Source: Desulfurococcales archaeon | Lineage (GTDB): Archaea > Thermoproteota > Thermoprotei_A > Sulfolobales > WAQK01 | Direction: 5' to 3' | Length of the DNA: 6,957 bases | Assembly (NCBI GenBank): GCA_027016915.1 | Contig: JALURJ010000002.1 | Location: forward strand, 1 to 6,957 | In this document: positions 1 through 5,252 of the stretch, in pieces | How positions within the stretch are numbered: position 1 is the first letter of the stretch | How the letters are laid out: the number at the start of each line of letters is the position of its first letter | The notes under the pieces: generated by a model | What the model was told of the DNA's origin: nothing | Seen by the model: only the letters and a program-made list of their open reading frames with translations | Database searches by the model: none | Made by a program: the position numbers and the translations under genes

Positions 1-94
1 GTTCCAGCACATCGCCCTCCTCCAATCCCAGCATCTCCCGCACATCCCTAGGAATAACGATCACACCACGCCTACCCACACGAACCCTGTACAA
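1..94 (-). CDS. AbrB/SpoVT-family DNA-binding protein, N-terminal part (runs off window)
   Basis: Only the first 31 codons are inside the window; the gene continues beyond position 1. The translation starts YRVRVGRRGVIVIPRDVREM and continues LGLEEGDVLE. This is the swapped-hairpin AbrB/MazE/SpoVT fold signature: a basic beta strand, the G-x-V-x-IP-x-x-(V/I)R motif (residues about 10-19), then LGL-x-x-GD. In archaea such proteins are either small transcription regulators or the antitoxin partner of a VapC-type PIN ribonuclease; the partner would lie outside the window, so the two cannot be told apart. I chose the TTG start at 94-92 because an in-frame stop lies four codons upstream and a GGGGTG ribosome-binding site (104-99) sits just before it. 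The promoter carries a palindrome and phased repeats, as expected for a self-regulated gene. Family call is secure; role is not. Confidence 0.8.
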   Translation of the reverse strand, partial: MYRVRVGRRGVIVIPRDVREMLGLEEGDVLE

Positions 95-115
95 CTCACA
101 CCCCTATCAGAAACA

Positions 116-133
116 TTTATGTTCAGACATAAA
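116..133. repeat. Perfect inverted repeat over the AbrB-gene promoter (candidate operator)
   Basis: TTTATGT (116-122) and ACATAAA (127-133) are exact reverse complements separated by TCAG. The palindrome overlaps the TATA-like box and extends towards the expected transcription start. A protein bound here would block the promoter. Self-repression by the AbrB-like product is the simplest guess, because AbrB-fold proteins often repress their own genes; this is inference. Confidence 0.5.
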
Positions 134-137
134 AATA
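128..137 (-). promoter_or_regulatory. TATA-like box of the AbrB-family gene
   Basis: Read on the minus strand, TATTTTTATG lies where an archaeal TATA box should be. A transcript starting about 26 bases downstream, near 107, would have a leader of about 12 bases containing the GGGGTG ribosome-binding site before the TTG start at 94. Position and base composition only; no start site is known. Confidence 0.45.
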
Positions 138-186
138 TTCAGACAGCAACGGTTATTGAGTATTGTTCCTCCATAACGTGTAGACC

Positions 187-332
187 CTAATTACGGCCCC
201 ATTGGAGTGGGCTGCCCGCATCCGAGCTTCCTTCCATGCTGGAGGGGACTACGGCTTTGCCAGGGATCAGGCCCCGCCACAAATCCGGGGACACGGGTCG
301 GCGGGGCGGAAGTGGATAAACAGTTAGCACCT
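187..332 (-). other. Gene-free stretch after livM; possible degraded IS200/IS605 (tnpB 3'-end) remnant
   Basis: No intact gene is visible. On the minus strand one frame stays open from within livM to a stop at 189-187 and ends SSMEGSSDAGSPLQWGRN; a second stays open to 193-191. GC-rich DNA has few stops, so openness is weak evidence. The ending, the GGAAGCTC motif in the DNA (read on the minus strand) and a following small hairpin (CCCA 198-201 with TGGG 208-211) resemble, from memory, the 3' ends of archaeal tnpB genes and their right-end/omega-RNA region. No transposase catalytic part is present. I could not compare it with any database, so this is a hypothesis. Confidence 0.2.
271..307. 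repeat. Strong GC stem-loop downstream of livM
   Basis: GCCCCGCC (271-278) and GGCGGGGC (300-307) are perfect 8-bp inverted repeats of pure G/C around a 21-base loop. The stem lies 26 bases past the livM stop codon. No T-run follows on the minus strand, so it is not a standard terminator. It could protect the 3' end of the livHM message, or belong to the structured sequence suspected in this gap. Confidence 0.45.
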
Positions 333-1361
333 TTAGGACGGCTTCTTGGGGGGTGGCGCGGGGCCCTGGTTTGTGGGCGGTTCTTGTGGTTCGCCCCGCT
401 CCTTGGACGAGGCTGCGGCTCCCCGGAGCTGCGGCGGTAGTAGTGATGCTAGCAGCTGGCGGGCCGAGTAGGTTCTTAGGCCCATGTAGTGGGCTATGCC
501 GTTGGGCATGAAGACCACTATGACCATCAGCATTATGCCTAGGAACACCAGGTATAGCTGCTCGCTGAAGAAGGTCCAGAGGACCTCGTAGACGGCAACC
601 ACTATGACCGACCCTATGAGGACGCCCACAAACGACCCGGCGCCCCCGAGCAACGTCATGACGAACATCTGGTCCGTCTTCAACCCGTGGAAAACGTCGT
701 CGGGGTAGACGTAGTTTATCCAGAAGGCGTAGACGGCCCCTGCGAGCGCGGCTGGGATGGAGCTGAGAACGTAGCCCAGCACCCTGTACTTCACAACGTC
801 GACGCCAAACGAGGAGGCAACCAACTCGTTGTTCCTAATAGTGTTGAAGGCCAGTCCAAGACCCGACCTCTCTATCGCCCAGTTAAGGCCTAGGGCCAGC
901 AGCGCCGTCAGAGTCATGAGGGTGAGGGTGCCCGTGTAGCCCAGCGCCGAGGGCAGGGCGAGGCCGAAGGAGGCTCCGAGGGCTTTAGTGTTCAAAACTA
1001 TCTGCCTAAGCGCCTCGGCGAAGGACCATGTGGCTATGGCGAAGTAAGCGCCGTGCAGCCTCAGGGTTGGGAGGCCCAGCACCAAGGCCACAAGCATCGC
1101 CACCAGGGGTGCGCAGAGGATGGCGACCCACCACGGGTAGCCGTGGAGCACCAGGAAAGCCGCCGTGTAGGCCCCCACACCGAAGAACAGGACATGGCCG
1201 AAGTCCACCCTACCAACGTAGCCCGTTATGGTGTTGAGGCTCTGGGCCAGCGCTATCCACATCATGAGGTTCGCCGTGAACCTTATGGCGTAGGCCGAGT
1301 GGGTTAGACCAGCTACTACGCCGACAAGGGCGACCGCCAGAGCTATGATCAGGAACATCAT
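333..1361 (-). CDS. livM: Branched-chain amino acid-type ABC transporter permease LivM
   Basis: One of the two membrane subunits forming the channel of a HAAT-family importer. The 342-residue product is almost wholly hydrophobic helices up to about residue 290. Family marks are GYVGRVDFGHVLFFGVGAYTAA (47-68, the LivM GYxG...GHxxFFGxGAY motif); the cytoplasmic coupling loop SGLGLAFNTIRNNELVASSFGV (166-187), which contacts the ATPases; and LLGGAGSFVGVLIGS (237-251). The start ATG overlaps the livH stop as ATGA (4 bases shared), with GGAGG five bases upstream, so livH and livM are translationally coupled. The last 45 or so residues are unusual: a polar, Pro-rich, charged tail (EPQEPPTNQGPAPPPKKPS) beyond the usual family end. 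Identity as a LivM-type permease is secure; the transported solute is not shown by the sequence. Confidence 0.93.
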   Translation of the reverse strand: MMFLIIALAVALVGVVAGLTHSAYAIRFTANLMMWIALAQSLNTITGYVGRVDFGHVLFFGVGAYTAAFLVLHGYPWWVAILCAPLVAMLVALVLGLPTLRLHGAYFAIATWSFAEALRQIVLNTKALGASFGLALPSALGYTGTLTLMTLTALLALGLNWAIERSGLGLAFNTIRNNELVASSFGVDVVKYRVLGYVLSSIPAALAGAVYAFWINYVYPDDVFHGLKTDQMFVMTLLGGAGSFVGVLIGSVIVVAVYEVLWTFFSEQLYLVFLGIMLMVIVVFMPNGIAHYMGLRTYSARQLLASLLPPQLRGAAASSKERGEPQEPPTNQGPAPPPKKPS

Positions 1362-2230
1362 ATACCCCTCCTTAACAGCCCCTTAGGACTTATGAGCAGC
1401 ACAATGTAGAGCAGCAGGAACATGAGGGCATAGACGTAGGCCGGGCCCAGGAACGTCGCGGCGATCGACTGTATGAGGCCCATAAGGATCCCAGCCACTA
1501 TCGAGCCCAGAGGATACCCCATACCCCCCAACACGACTATCAGGAACGTCAGGAGCGTGTAGAGGGGCCCCTGCACCGGGCTGAAGGCCAGCGACATCGC
1601 TATAAGCCCTCCGGACAGGGTTGCCAGGACCAGCGACATCGCCAGGACCAGGGCGTAGATGGAAGACACGTTGACTCCGAACAGCGCGGCAGCCTCCCTG
1701 TTCTGGATGGTCGCCCTCATGGCCAGCCCCAGCCTGGTCCTATAGTAGACGAACAGCGTGGCGGCAATCGTTACCAGCGCTATAGCGGCCGAAGCCACCC
1801 TTGCCAGTGAAAGGTTCACAGGCCCCACGGTGAGGGCCTTCGCCAGGTACGGCACCGTAACCGACTTGCTGAAGGGGCCCCATATCATTATATATATGTT
1901 AGGCAGCGCTATGGCGAGGCCGAAGAAGAACACCAGGGTCGCCAGCGGAGGCCCAGCCACAATCCTGTTAACAACGAACCTCTGGAGAGAGTACCCTATG
2001 ATGGCGCCAACCGCCCCCACCAGGGGGAGGCTGAGCAGGGGGTTGAGTCCCGCAGTGTAAAACGTGTATGTCAAGAGGCTTCCCAGGATAATGAAGTCGC
2101 CGTGCGCCACGTTTATAATGTGCATCACGCCGAAGGCCAGTGAAAGGCCGACCGCCGCTATGGAGTATATGAGGCCCAGCACAAGGCCGTCAATTATTGA
2201 TTGGACGAGAAGAGGACCAGAGACGATCAT
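1358..2230 (-). CDS. livH: Branched-chain amino acid-type ABC transporter permease LivH
   Basis: Second channel subunit of the importer, 290 residues, the normal LivH length. Motifs: YSIAAVGLSLAFGVMHIINV followed by AHGDF (22-46, the LivH 'GxxxxxNxAHG(D/E)F' signature); the ATPase-coupling loop TRLGLAMRATIQNREAAALF (165-184); and LGGMGYPLGSIVAGILMGL (234-252). The rest is hydrophobic helices. The frame is open to a GTG at 2320, but I chose the ATG at 2230: it has a GGTGG site (2239-2235) four bases upstream, the protein then begins directly with the family's first helix, and the extra 30 codons would run through a TATA box. It is first in a two-gene minus-strand operon with livM and diverges from livK. 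Confidence 0.92.
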   Translation of the reverse strand: MIVSGPLLVQSIIDGLVLGLIYSIAAVGLSLAFGVMHIINVAHGDFIILGSLLTYTFYTAGLNPLLSLPLVGAVGAIIGYSLQRFVVNRIVAGPPLATLVFFFGLAIALPNIYIMIWGPFSKSVTVPYLAKALTVGPVNLSLARVASAAIALVTIAATLFVYYRTRLGLAMRATIQNREAAALFGVNVSSIYALVLAMSLVLATLSGGLIAMSLAFSPVQGPLYTLLTFLIVVLGGMGYPLGSIVAGILMGLIQSIAATFLGPAYVYALMFLLLYIVLLISPKGLLRRGI

Positions 2231-2273
2231 TGCGCCACCCCGCCTCCACGCAACATAATCACTTCCAAGGATG

Positions 2274-2281
2274 TTATAAAG
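2274..2281 (-). promoter_or_regulatory. TATA-like box of the livHM operon
   Basis: CTTTATAA on the minus strand. The expected start, about 26 bases downstream near 2251, gives a leader of about 20 bases that includes the GGTGG site before the livH ATG at 2230. This supports the shorter livH start. Confidence 0.5.
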
Positions 2282-2297
2282 TGCATCGGAGGAAACT

Positions 2298-2308
2298 ATA
2301 TTTTTAAC
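2298..2308 (+). promoter_or_regulatory. TATA-like box of livK
   Basis: TATATTTTTAA, preceded by a purine-rich GGAAAC that could serve as the TFB-recognition element. It predicts a start near 2329 and a leader of about 18 bases carrying GGTGA. It lies only about 17 bp from the livH TATA box, so the two initiation complexes could interfere. Confidence 0.55.
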
Positions 2309-2335
2309 TGATAACGGCACAATGGTTTTACCAGC

Positions 2336-2340
2336 GGTGA
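2336..2340 (+). promoter_or_regulatory. Ribosome-binding site of livK
   Basis: GGTGA, matching the archaeal 16S 3' end, six bases before the ATG at 2347. It fixes the livK start. Confidence 0.7.
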
Positions 2341-2346
2341 GAGGGT

Positions 2347-3597
2347 ATGGACACCAAAAAATTGTTGGTAGTAGTGGGTATAATATTGGTCATAGCTGTT
2401 ATAGCCGCGGTGGCGTTCATACCCCGCGGCCCCGAGGAGCGCGTGCTCAAAATGGGCGCCATCCTCGAGCTCACAGGGTCGCTGGCGAGGGACGCGCAGG
2501 TCTGTAAGAGAGGCTACGAGGTATGGTACAAGGCGATCCAGGACCAGGGCGGTATAACGATAAACGGGAAAACCTACAAGGTCGAGCTCAAGTTCTACGA
2601 CACGCGCAGCGACCCAGGCCAGGCAGCTGCGGCCGTGGACAAAGCCGTGGCTGAGGGCATGGACATACTGCTAGGCCCCTACTCCAGCGCCAATACGCTG
2701 GGAGCAATGCCAGCAGTAAACAAGCACGGCATACCCATGTTCGCGGGGTCGCCGGAGTCCCACCTGATACCTGAGCGCAAGTCCCCCTACGTCTTCCAGA
2801 CACTGCTCACAACCAAGGAGAGCCCGCTGGCCTTCAAGGACATAATCCAGAAGTACGGGATCAAAACAGCGGCAATAGTCGCTGCCAACGACGCGTTCTC
2901 CCAGGGACTTGCAACCACGTTTAGGAACATGCTGAACGAGATCGGCGTACAGATCCTGGTGGACGAGACATTCCCGGTCGAGATAACGGACCTTAAACCC
3001 GTAATGTCGACCGTCGCCGCGGAGGCCCCCGAGCTAGTAGTGGTAACAGCGCACCCCACCCACCACATACTGGCGGTCAAAGCGCTCAAGGAGCTCGGCT
3101 TCAACCCCAAGATGATGATCGTGCACTACGGCATCGACTCGCCCGACGTCATAGAAAACGTCGGCCCCATCGGTGAGGGCATACTGGGCCTCGTGATGTG
3201 GAAGTCCACCGTGACGTACAAGGACCCCGTGTTCGGAGACGTGCAGGGCTTCCTCCAGAAGTGGCGCGAGGTCTACCCAGACGTGGAGCCAGACTACACC
3301 GCAGTGTCCTGCGCCGCAACTGCATCCTACGTGGTGGCACTGCTGGAGAAGTACGGGATAGAGCCCCCACTAGACAAGGACGAGTGGAACAAGATAATAG
3401 ACCTGGCAACCAAGGAGAAGATCGAGACCATCCTCGGACCCATAGTGTACAGCACCGACCCGGCGCACTGGCACGTCAACATGGAGCTGGTCAAGAGCGT
3501 CCTAATAGTCCAGTTCCAGGGCGGGAAACTCGTCGTGGTCTACCCGGAGAACCTGGCCGAGGCGAGCCTGCTGTTCCCCAAGCCTCCGTGGAAGTAG
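2347..3597 (+). CDS. livK: ABC transporter solute-binding protein, LivK/periplasmic-binding-protein type 1 fold
   Basis: Extracellular receptor that captures the solute and delivers it to LivH/LivM. The 416-residue protein begins with basic residues (DTKK) and one hydrophobic helix (about 5-25), then a two-lobed type I binding-protein domain (Peripla_BP_6 like). Visible landmarks are VLKMGAILELTGSLA (33-47), the loop LLGPYSSANTLGAMPAVNKHGIP (108-130) that normally contacts the ligand, and AAIVAANDAFSQGLATTF (175-192) opening the second lobe. No lipobox cysteine follows the hydrophobic segment, so it is probably held by an uncleaved signal anchor or cut by signal peptidase I. It is first of the plus-strand liv genes. 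The call to the family is firm, but ligand specificity (Leu/Ile/Val, another amino acid, an amide or urea) cannot be read from the sequence. Confidence 0.9.
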   Translation: MDTKKLLVVVGIILVIAVIAAVAFIPRGPEERVLKMGAILELTGSLARDAQVCKRGYEVWYKAIQDQGGITINGKTYKVELKFYDTRSDPGQAAAAVDKAVAEGMDILLGPYSSANTLGAMPAVNKHGIPMFAGSPESHLIPERKSPYVFQTLLTTKESPLAFKDIIQKYGIKTAAIVAANDAFSQGLATTFRNMLNEIGVQILVDETFPVEITDLKPVMSTVAAEAPELVVVTAHPTHHILAVKALKELGFNPKMMIVHYGIDSPDVIENVGPIGEGILGLVMWKSTVTYKDPVFGDVQGFLQKWREVYPDVEPDYTAVSCAATASYVVALLEKYGIEPPLDKDEWNKIIDLATKEKIETILGPIVYSTDPAHWHVNMELVKSVLIVQFQGGKLVVVYPENLAEASLLFPKPPWK

Positions 3598-3643
3598 CGC
3601 GGCTAACGGCGGGCCCGGCTAAAATCAAAACCAATATTAGGAC

Positions 3644-3655
3644 TTGTTTTTTAAA
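3644..3655 (+). promoter_or_regulatory. TTGTTTTTTAAA: TATA-like box for livG and/or T-rich terminator of livK
   Basis: This lies in the 110-base gap between livK and livG. As a TATA box it predicts a start near 3677 and a leader of about 30 bases to livG. As a T-run, about 50 bases after the livK stop, it would also suit archaeal intrinsic termination. Either reading would partly uncouple abundant binding protein from ATPase synthesis. Confidence 0.45.
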
Positions 3656-3707
3656 CCCACAAGCCAGGCAGCCTAGCACTGGGCGGGGTAAGGATGCCTT
3701 GAAAACC

Positions 3708-4415
3708 ATGCTTGAGGTCAGGAACATTTCTAAACGGTTTGGAGGCATCGTAGCTCTAAACGGCGTCAACCTGAAAATAGAGGCCGGCGAGTTTGTCGGC
3801 CTGATCGGGCCCAATGGAAGCGGCAAAACCACGCTTATAAACGTGGTAACGGGCGTCTACAAGCCCGACGAAGGCAGCGTTATTTTCGAGGGCAGGGACA
3901 TAACGGGTAAGCCTCCCCACATAATATGCAGACAAGGCATAGCCAGGACGTTCCAGATACCCCAGCCCATCATGGACCTCACAGTGCTGGAGAACGTGAT
4001 GCTATCCTCCGTCTTCTGCGGAGACCGCAGCACCAAGCAGGTCTGGGAAGCCCTGGAACTCTGCGGCCTCAGCGAGAAGGCATACGTCGAGGCTGGAAAG
4101 CTGACCCTGGTCGAGAAAAGGCTGCTCGAACTCGCCAGGGCGATGGCGTCGAAGCCCAAACTACTGTTCCTCGACGAGGTGGCGGCAGGGCTTAGACCCC
4201 ACGAGCTAAAGCGTCTAGGAGAAGTGCTGCACCGCCTCAACAGGGAGGGGGTGACGCTGGTCTGGGTCGAACACAACGTTGCCGAGCTGGTCAAGTATGT
4301 TAGAAGGGTTGTGGTGATGCACCAGGGCCACATACTGGCCGACGGCGAGCCCTCGGTGGTGGTGAAGCTCCCCGAGGTGGTGGAGTCTTATCTGGGGAGA
4401 CTCACACTAGCCTAA
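3708..4415 (+). CDS. livG: Branched-chain amino acid-type ABC transporter ATPase LivG
   Basis: One of two cytoplasmic ATPases that drive the importer. From the ATG at 3708 it is 235 residues, slightly shorter than bacterial LivG. Walker A is GPNGSGKT (34-41), the Q-loop glutamine is Q83 (RTFQ, typical of LivG), Walker B is LLFLDEVAAGL (152-162) with catalytic E157, and the switch histidine is H189 (WVEHN). The ABC signature is degenerate: where LSGGQ or LxYGQ is expected the sequence is KLTLVEKRLLELARAMA (131-147), with no glycine, and the usual DEP is DEV. The frame is open far upstream through livK in another frame, but that part has no family match. A TTG at 3699 with GGGGTAA seven bases upstream is a credible alternative start adding three residues. 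livF follows 31 bases later. Confidence 0.92.
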   Translation: MLEVRNISKRFGGIVALNGVNLKIEAGEFVGLIGPNGSGKTTLINVVTGVYKPDEGSVIFEGRDITGKPPHIICRQGIARTFQIPQPIMDLTVLENVMLSSVFCGDRSTKQVWEALELCGLSEKAYVEAGKLTLVEKRLLELARAMASKPKLLFLDEVAAGLRPHELKRLGEVLHRLNREGVTLVWVEHNVAELVKYVRRVVVMHQGHILADGEPSVVVKLPEVVESYLGRLTLA

Positions 4416-4446
4416 ACCGGCGTGGGGGGTGGTGGAGTTGGAGGAG

Positions 4447-5145
4447 ATGTTAAAGGTGGAAAACATAGAGGCGGGCTACGGGGAGATACAGGTCCTCTGG
4501 GACATCAACGCCGAGGTGCGGAAAGCCGAGATAGTCTCGGTCCTGGGGCCCAACGGGGCGGGGAAAACAACGCTTACCAGGGTGATAATGGGGATCCTCA
4601 AGCCCTACAGGGGGAGGATAATATTCATGGGGAGGGACGTGACAGACATGCCTCCCCACGAGAGGATAGGCCTAGGTCTAAGCATAGTGCCCGAAGGTAG
4701 GCAGCTCTTCCCGGAGATGACGGTGCTCGAGAACATCCAGATGGGGGTCTACCGCCTGAAAGAGGTAAGCCAGGACGCCTTCGAGTTCGTCTTCAACCTA
4801 TTCCCCATACTCAAGGAGAGGCTGAAGCAGAAGGCAGGCACTCTGAGCGGCGGCGAGCAGCAGATGTTGGCCATAGCTAGGGCCCTCGTTTCGCGGCCCA
4901 AGCTCCTGATCCTCGACGAGCCGAGCCAGGGGCTAGCGCCGAAAATAGTCCAGTCAATAATGGACACCCTCGTGAAGCTCAAAGAGGAACACTCCATATC
5001 CATCCTGCTGATAGAGCAGTACGCCCACGATGCGATCAGGATATCCGACAGGGTCTACGTGTTGAGGTCGGGCCACATCGTGTACTCCGGCGCCAGCGAA
5101 GACCTGCTGAGAGACAAGGAACTAATATCGAAATACCTGGGCTAA
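4447..5145 (+). CDS. livF: Branched-chain amino acid-type ABC transporter ATPase LivF
   Basis: Second ATPase of the importer, 232 residues from the ATG at 4447. Walker A is GPNGAGKT (34-41). The LivF hallmark VPEGRQLFPEMTVLENI is at 81-97, the ABC signature LSGGEQQ at 133-139, and Walker B LLILDEPSQGL at 153-163 with catalytic E158. The switch position carries Q191 (LLIEQ), as in E. coli LivF, rather than His. Start choice is uncertain: GTG at 4429 and 4432 and TTG at 4438 are all in frame within a G-rich run. I prefer ATG because the protein then begins MLKVENIEAGYG like relatives, with GGTGGAG nine bases upstream. It probably shares a transcript with livG and ends convergent with the aminotransferase gene. 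Confidence 0.93.
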   Translation: MLKVENIEAGYGEIQVLWDINAEVRKAEIVSVLGPNGAGKTTLTRVIMGILKPYRGRIIFMGRDVTDMPPHERIGLGLSIVPEGRQLFPEMTVLENIQMGVYRLKEVSQDAFEFVFNLFPILKERLKQKAGTLSGGEQQMLAIARALVSRPKLLILDEPSQGLAPKIVQSIMDTLVKLKEEHSISILLIEQYAHDAIRISDRVYVLRSGHIVYSGASEDLLRDKELISKYLG

Positions 5146-5182
5146 AACACCATAGCCCTGCCCATCAACCCCACACTCCAAG

Positions 5183-5187
5183 TTTTA
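5183..5187 (+). terminator. Weak T-run after livF
   Basis: TTTTA about 40 bases after the livF stop, just before the small stem at 5189-5211. It is short for a terminator, but no longer plus-strand T-run exists in this 107-base convergent gap. Confidence 0.2.
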
Positions 5188-5212
5188 GCGGTATGCCTCC
5201 GGGGAGAACCGT

Positions 5213-5224
5213 GGATAAAAATAG
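5213..5224 (-). terminator. T-rich termination signal for the aminotransferase gene
   Basis: On the minus strand this reads CTATTTTTATCC, about 30 bases after the stop at 5253. Archaeal intrinsic termination needs little more than a T-run. Between it and the livF T-run lies a small stem (CGGT 5189-5192 with ACCG 5208-5211, and CTCC 5197-5200 with GGAG 5203-5206). Confidence 0.4.
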
Positions 5225-5252
5225 TTTGGACCGTTGGGGTTCTAGCCCATGC

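Larger units (their letters stand above)
107..146. repeat. Three TCAGA repeats phased at 16 bp
   Basis: TCAGA begins at 107, 123 and 139, exactly 16 bp apart. The last two copies extend to TTCAGACA (122-129 and 138-145). The array spans the predicted TATA box and transcription start of the AbrB-family gene. A 16-bp period is about one and a half helical turns, so successive copies would lie on opposite faces of the DNA. It overlaps the palindrome at 116-133, whose spacer is the middle TCAG. Confidence 0.5.

Noticed and set aside
141..176. Mini-ORF on the minus strand encoding MEEQYSITVAV
   Set aside because: Eleven codons with no supporting conservation or clear ribosome-binding site; expected by chance.
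2231..2320. GTG start of livH at 2320, adding 30 residues
   Set aside because: The added segment is not part of the LivH family, runs through a TATA-like box, and lacks the good ribosome-binding site present before ATG 2230.
3198..3707. Long N-terminal extension of livG reaching back through livK (405-residue reading)
   Set aside because: It overlaps livK in another frame and has no family resemblance; the ATPase domain begins at MLEVRNISKRFGG.
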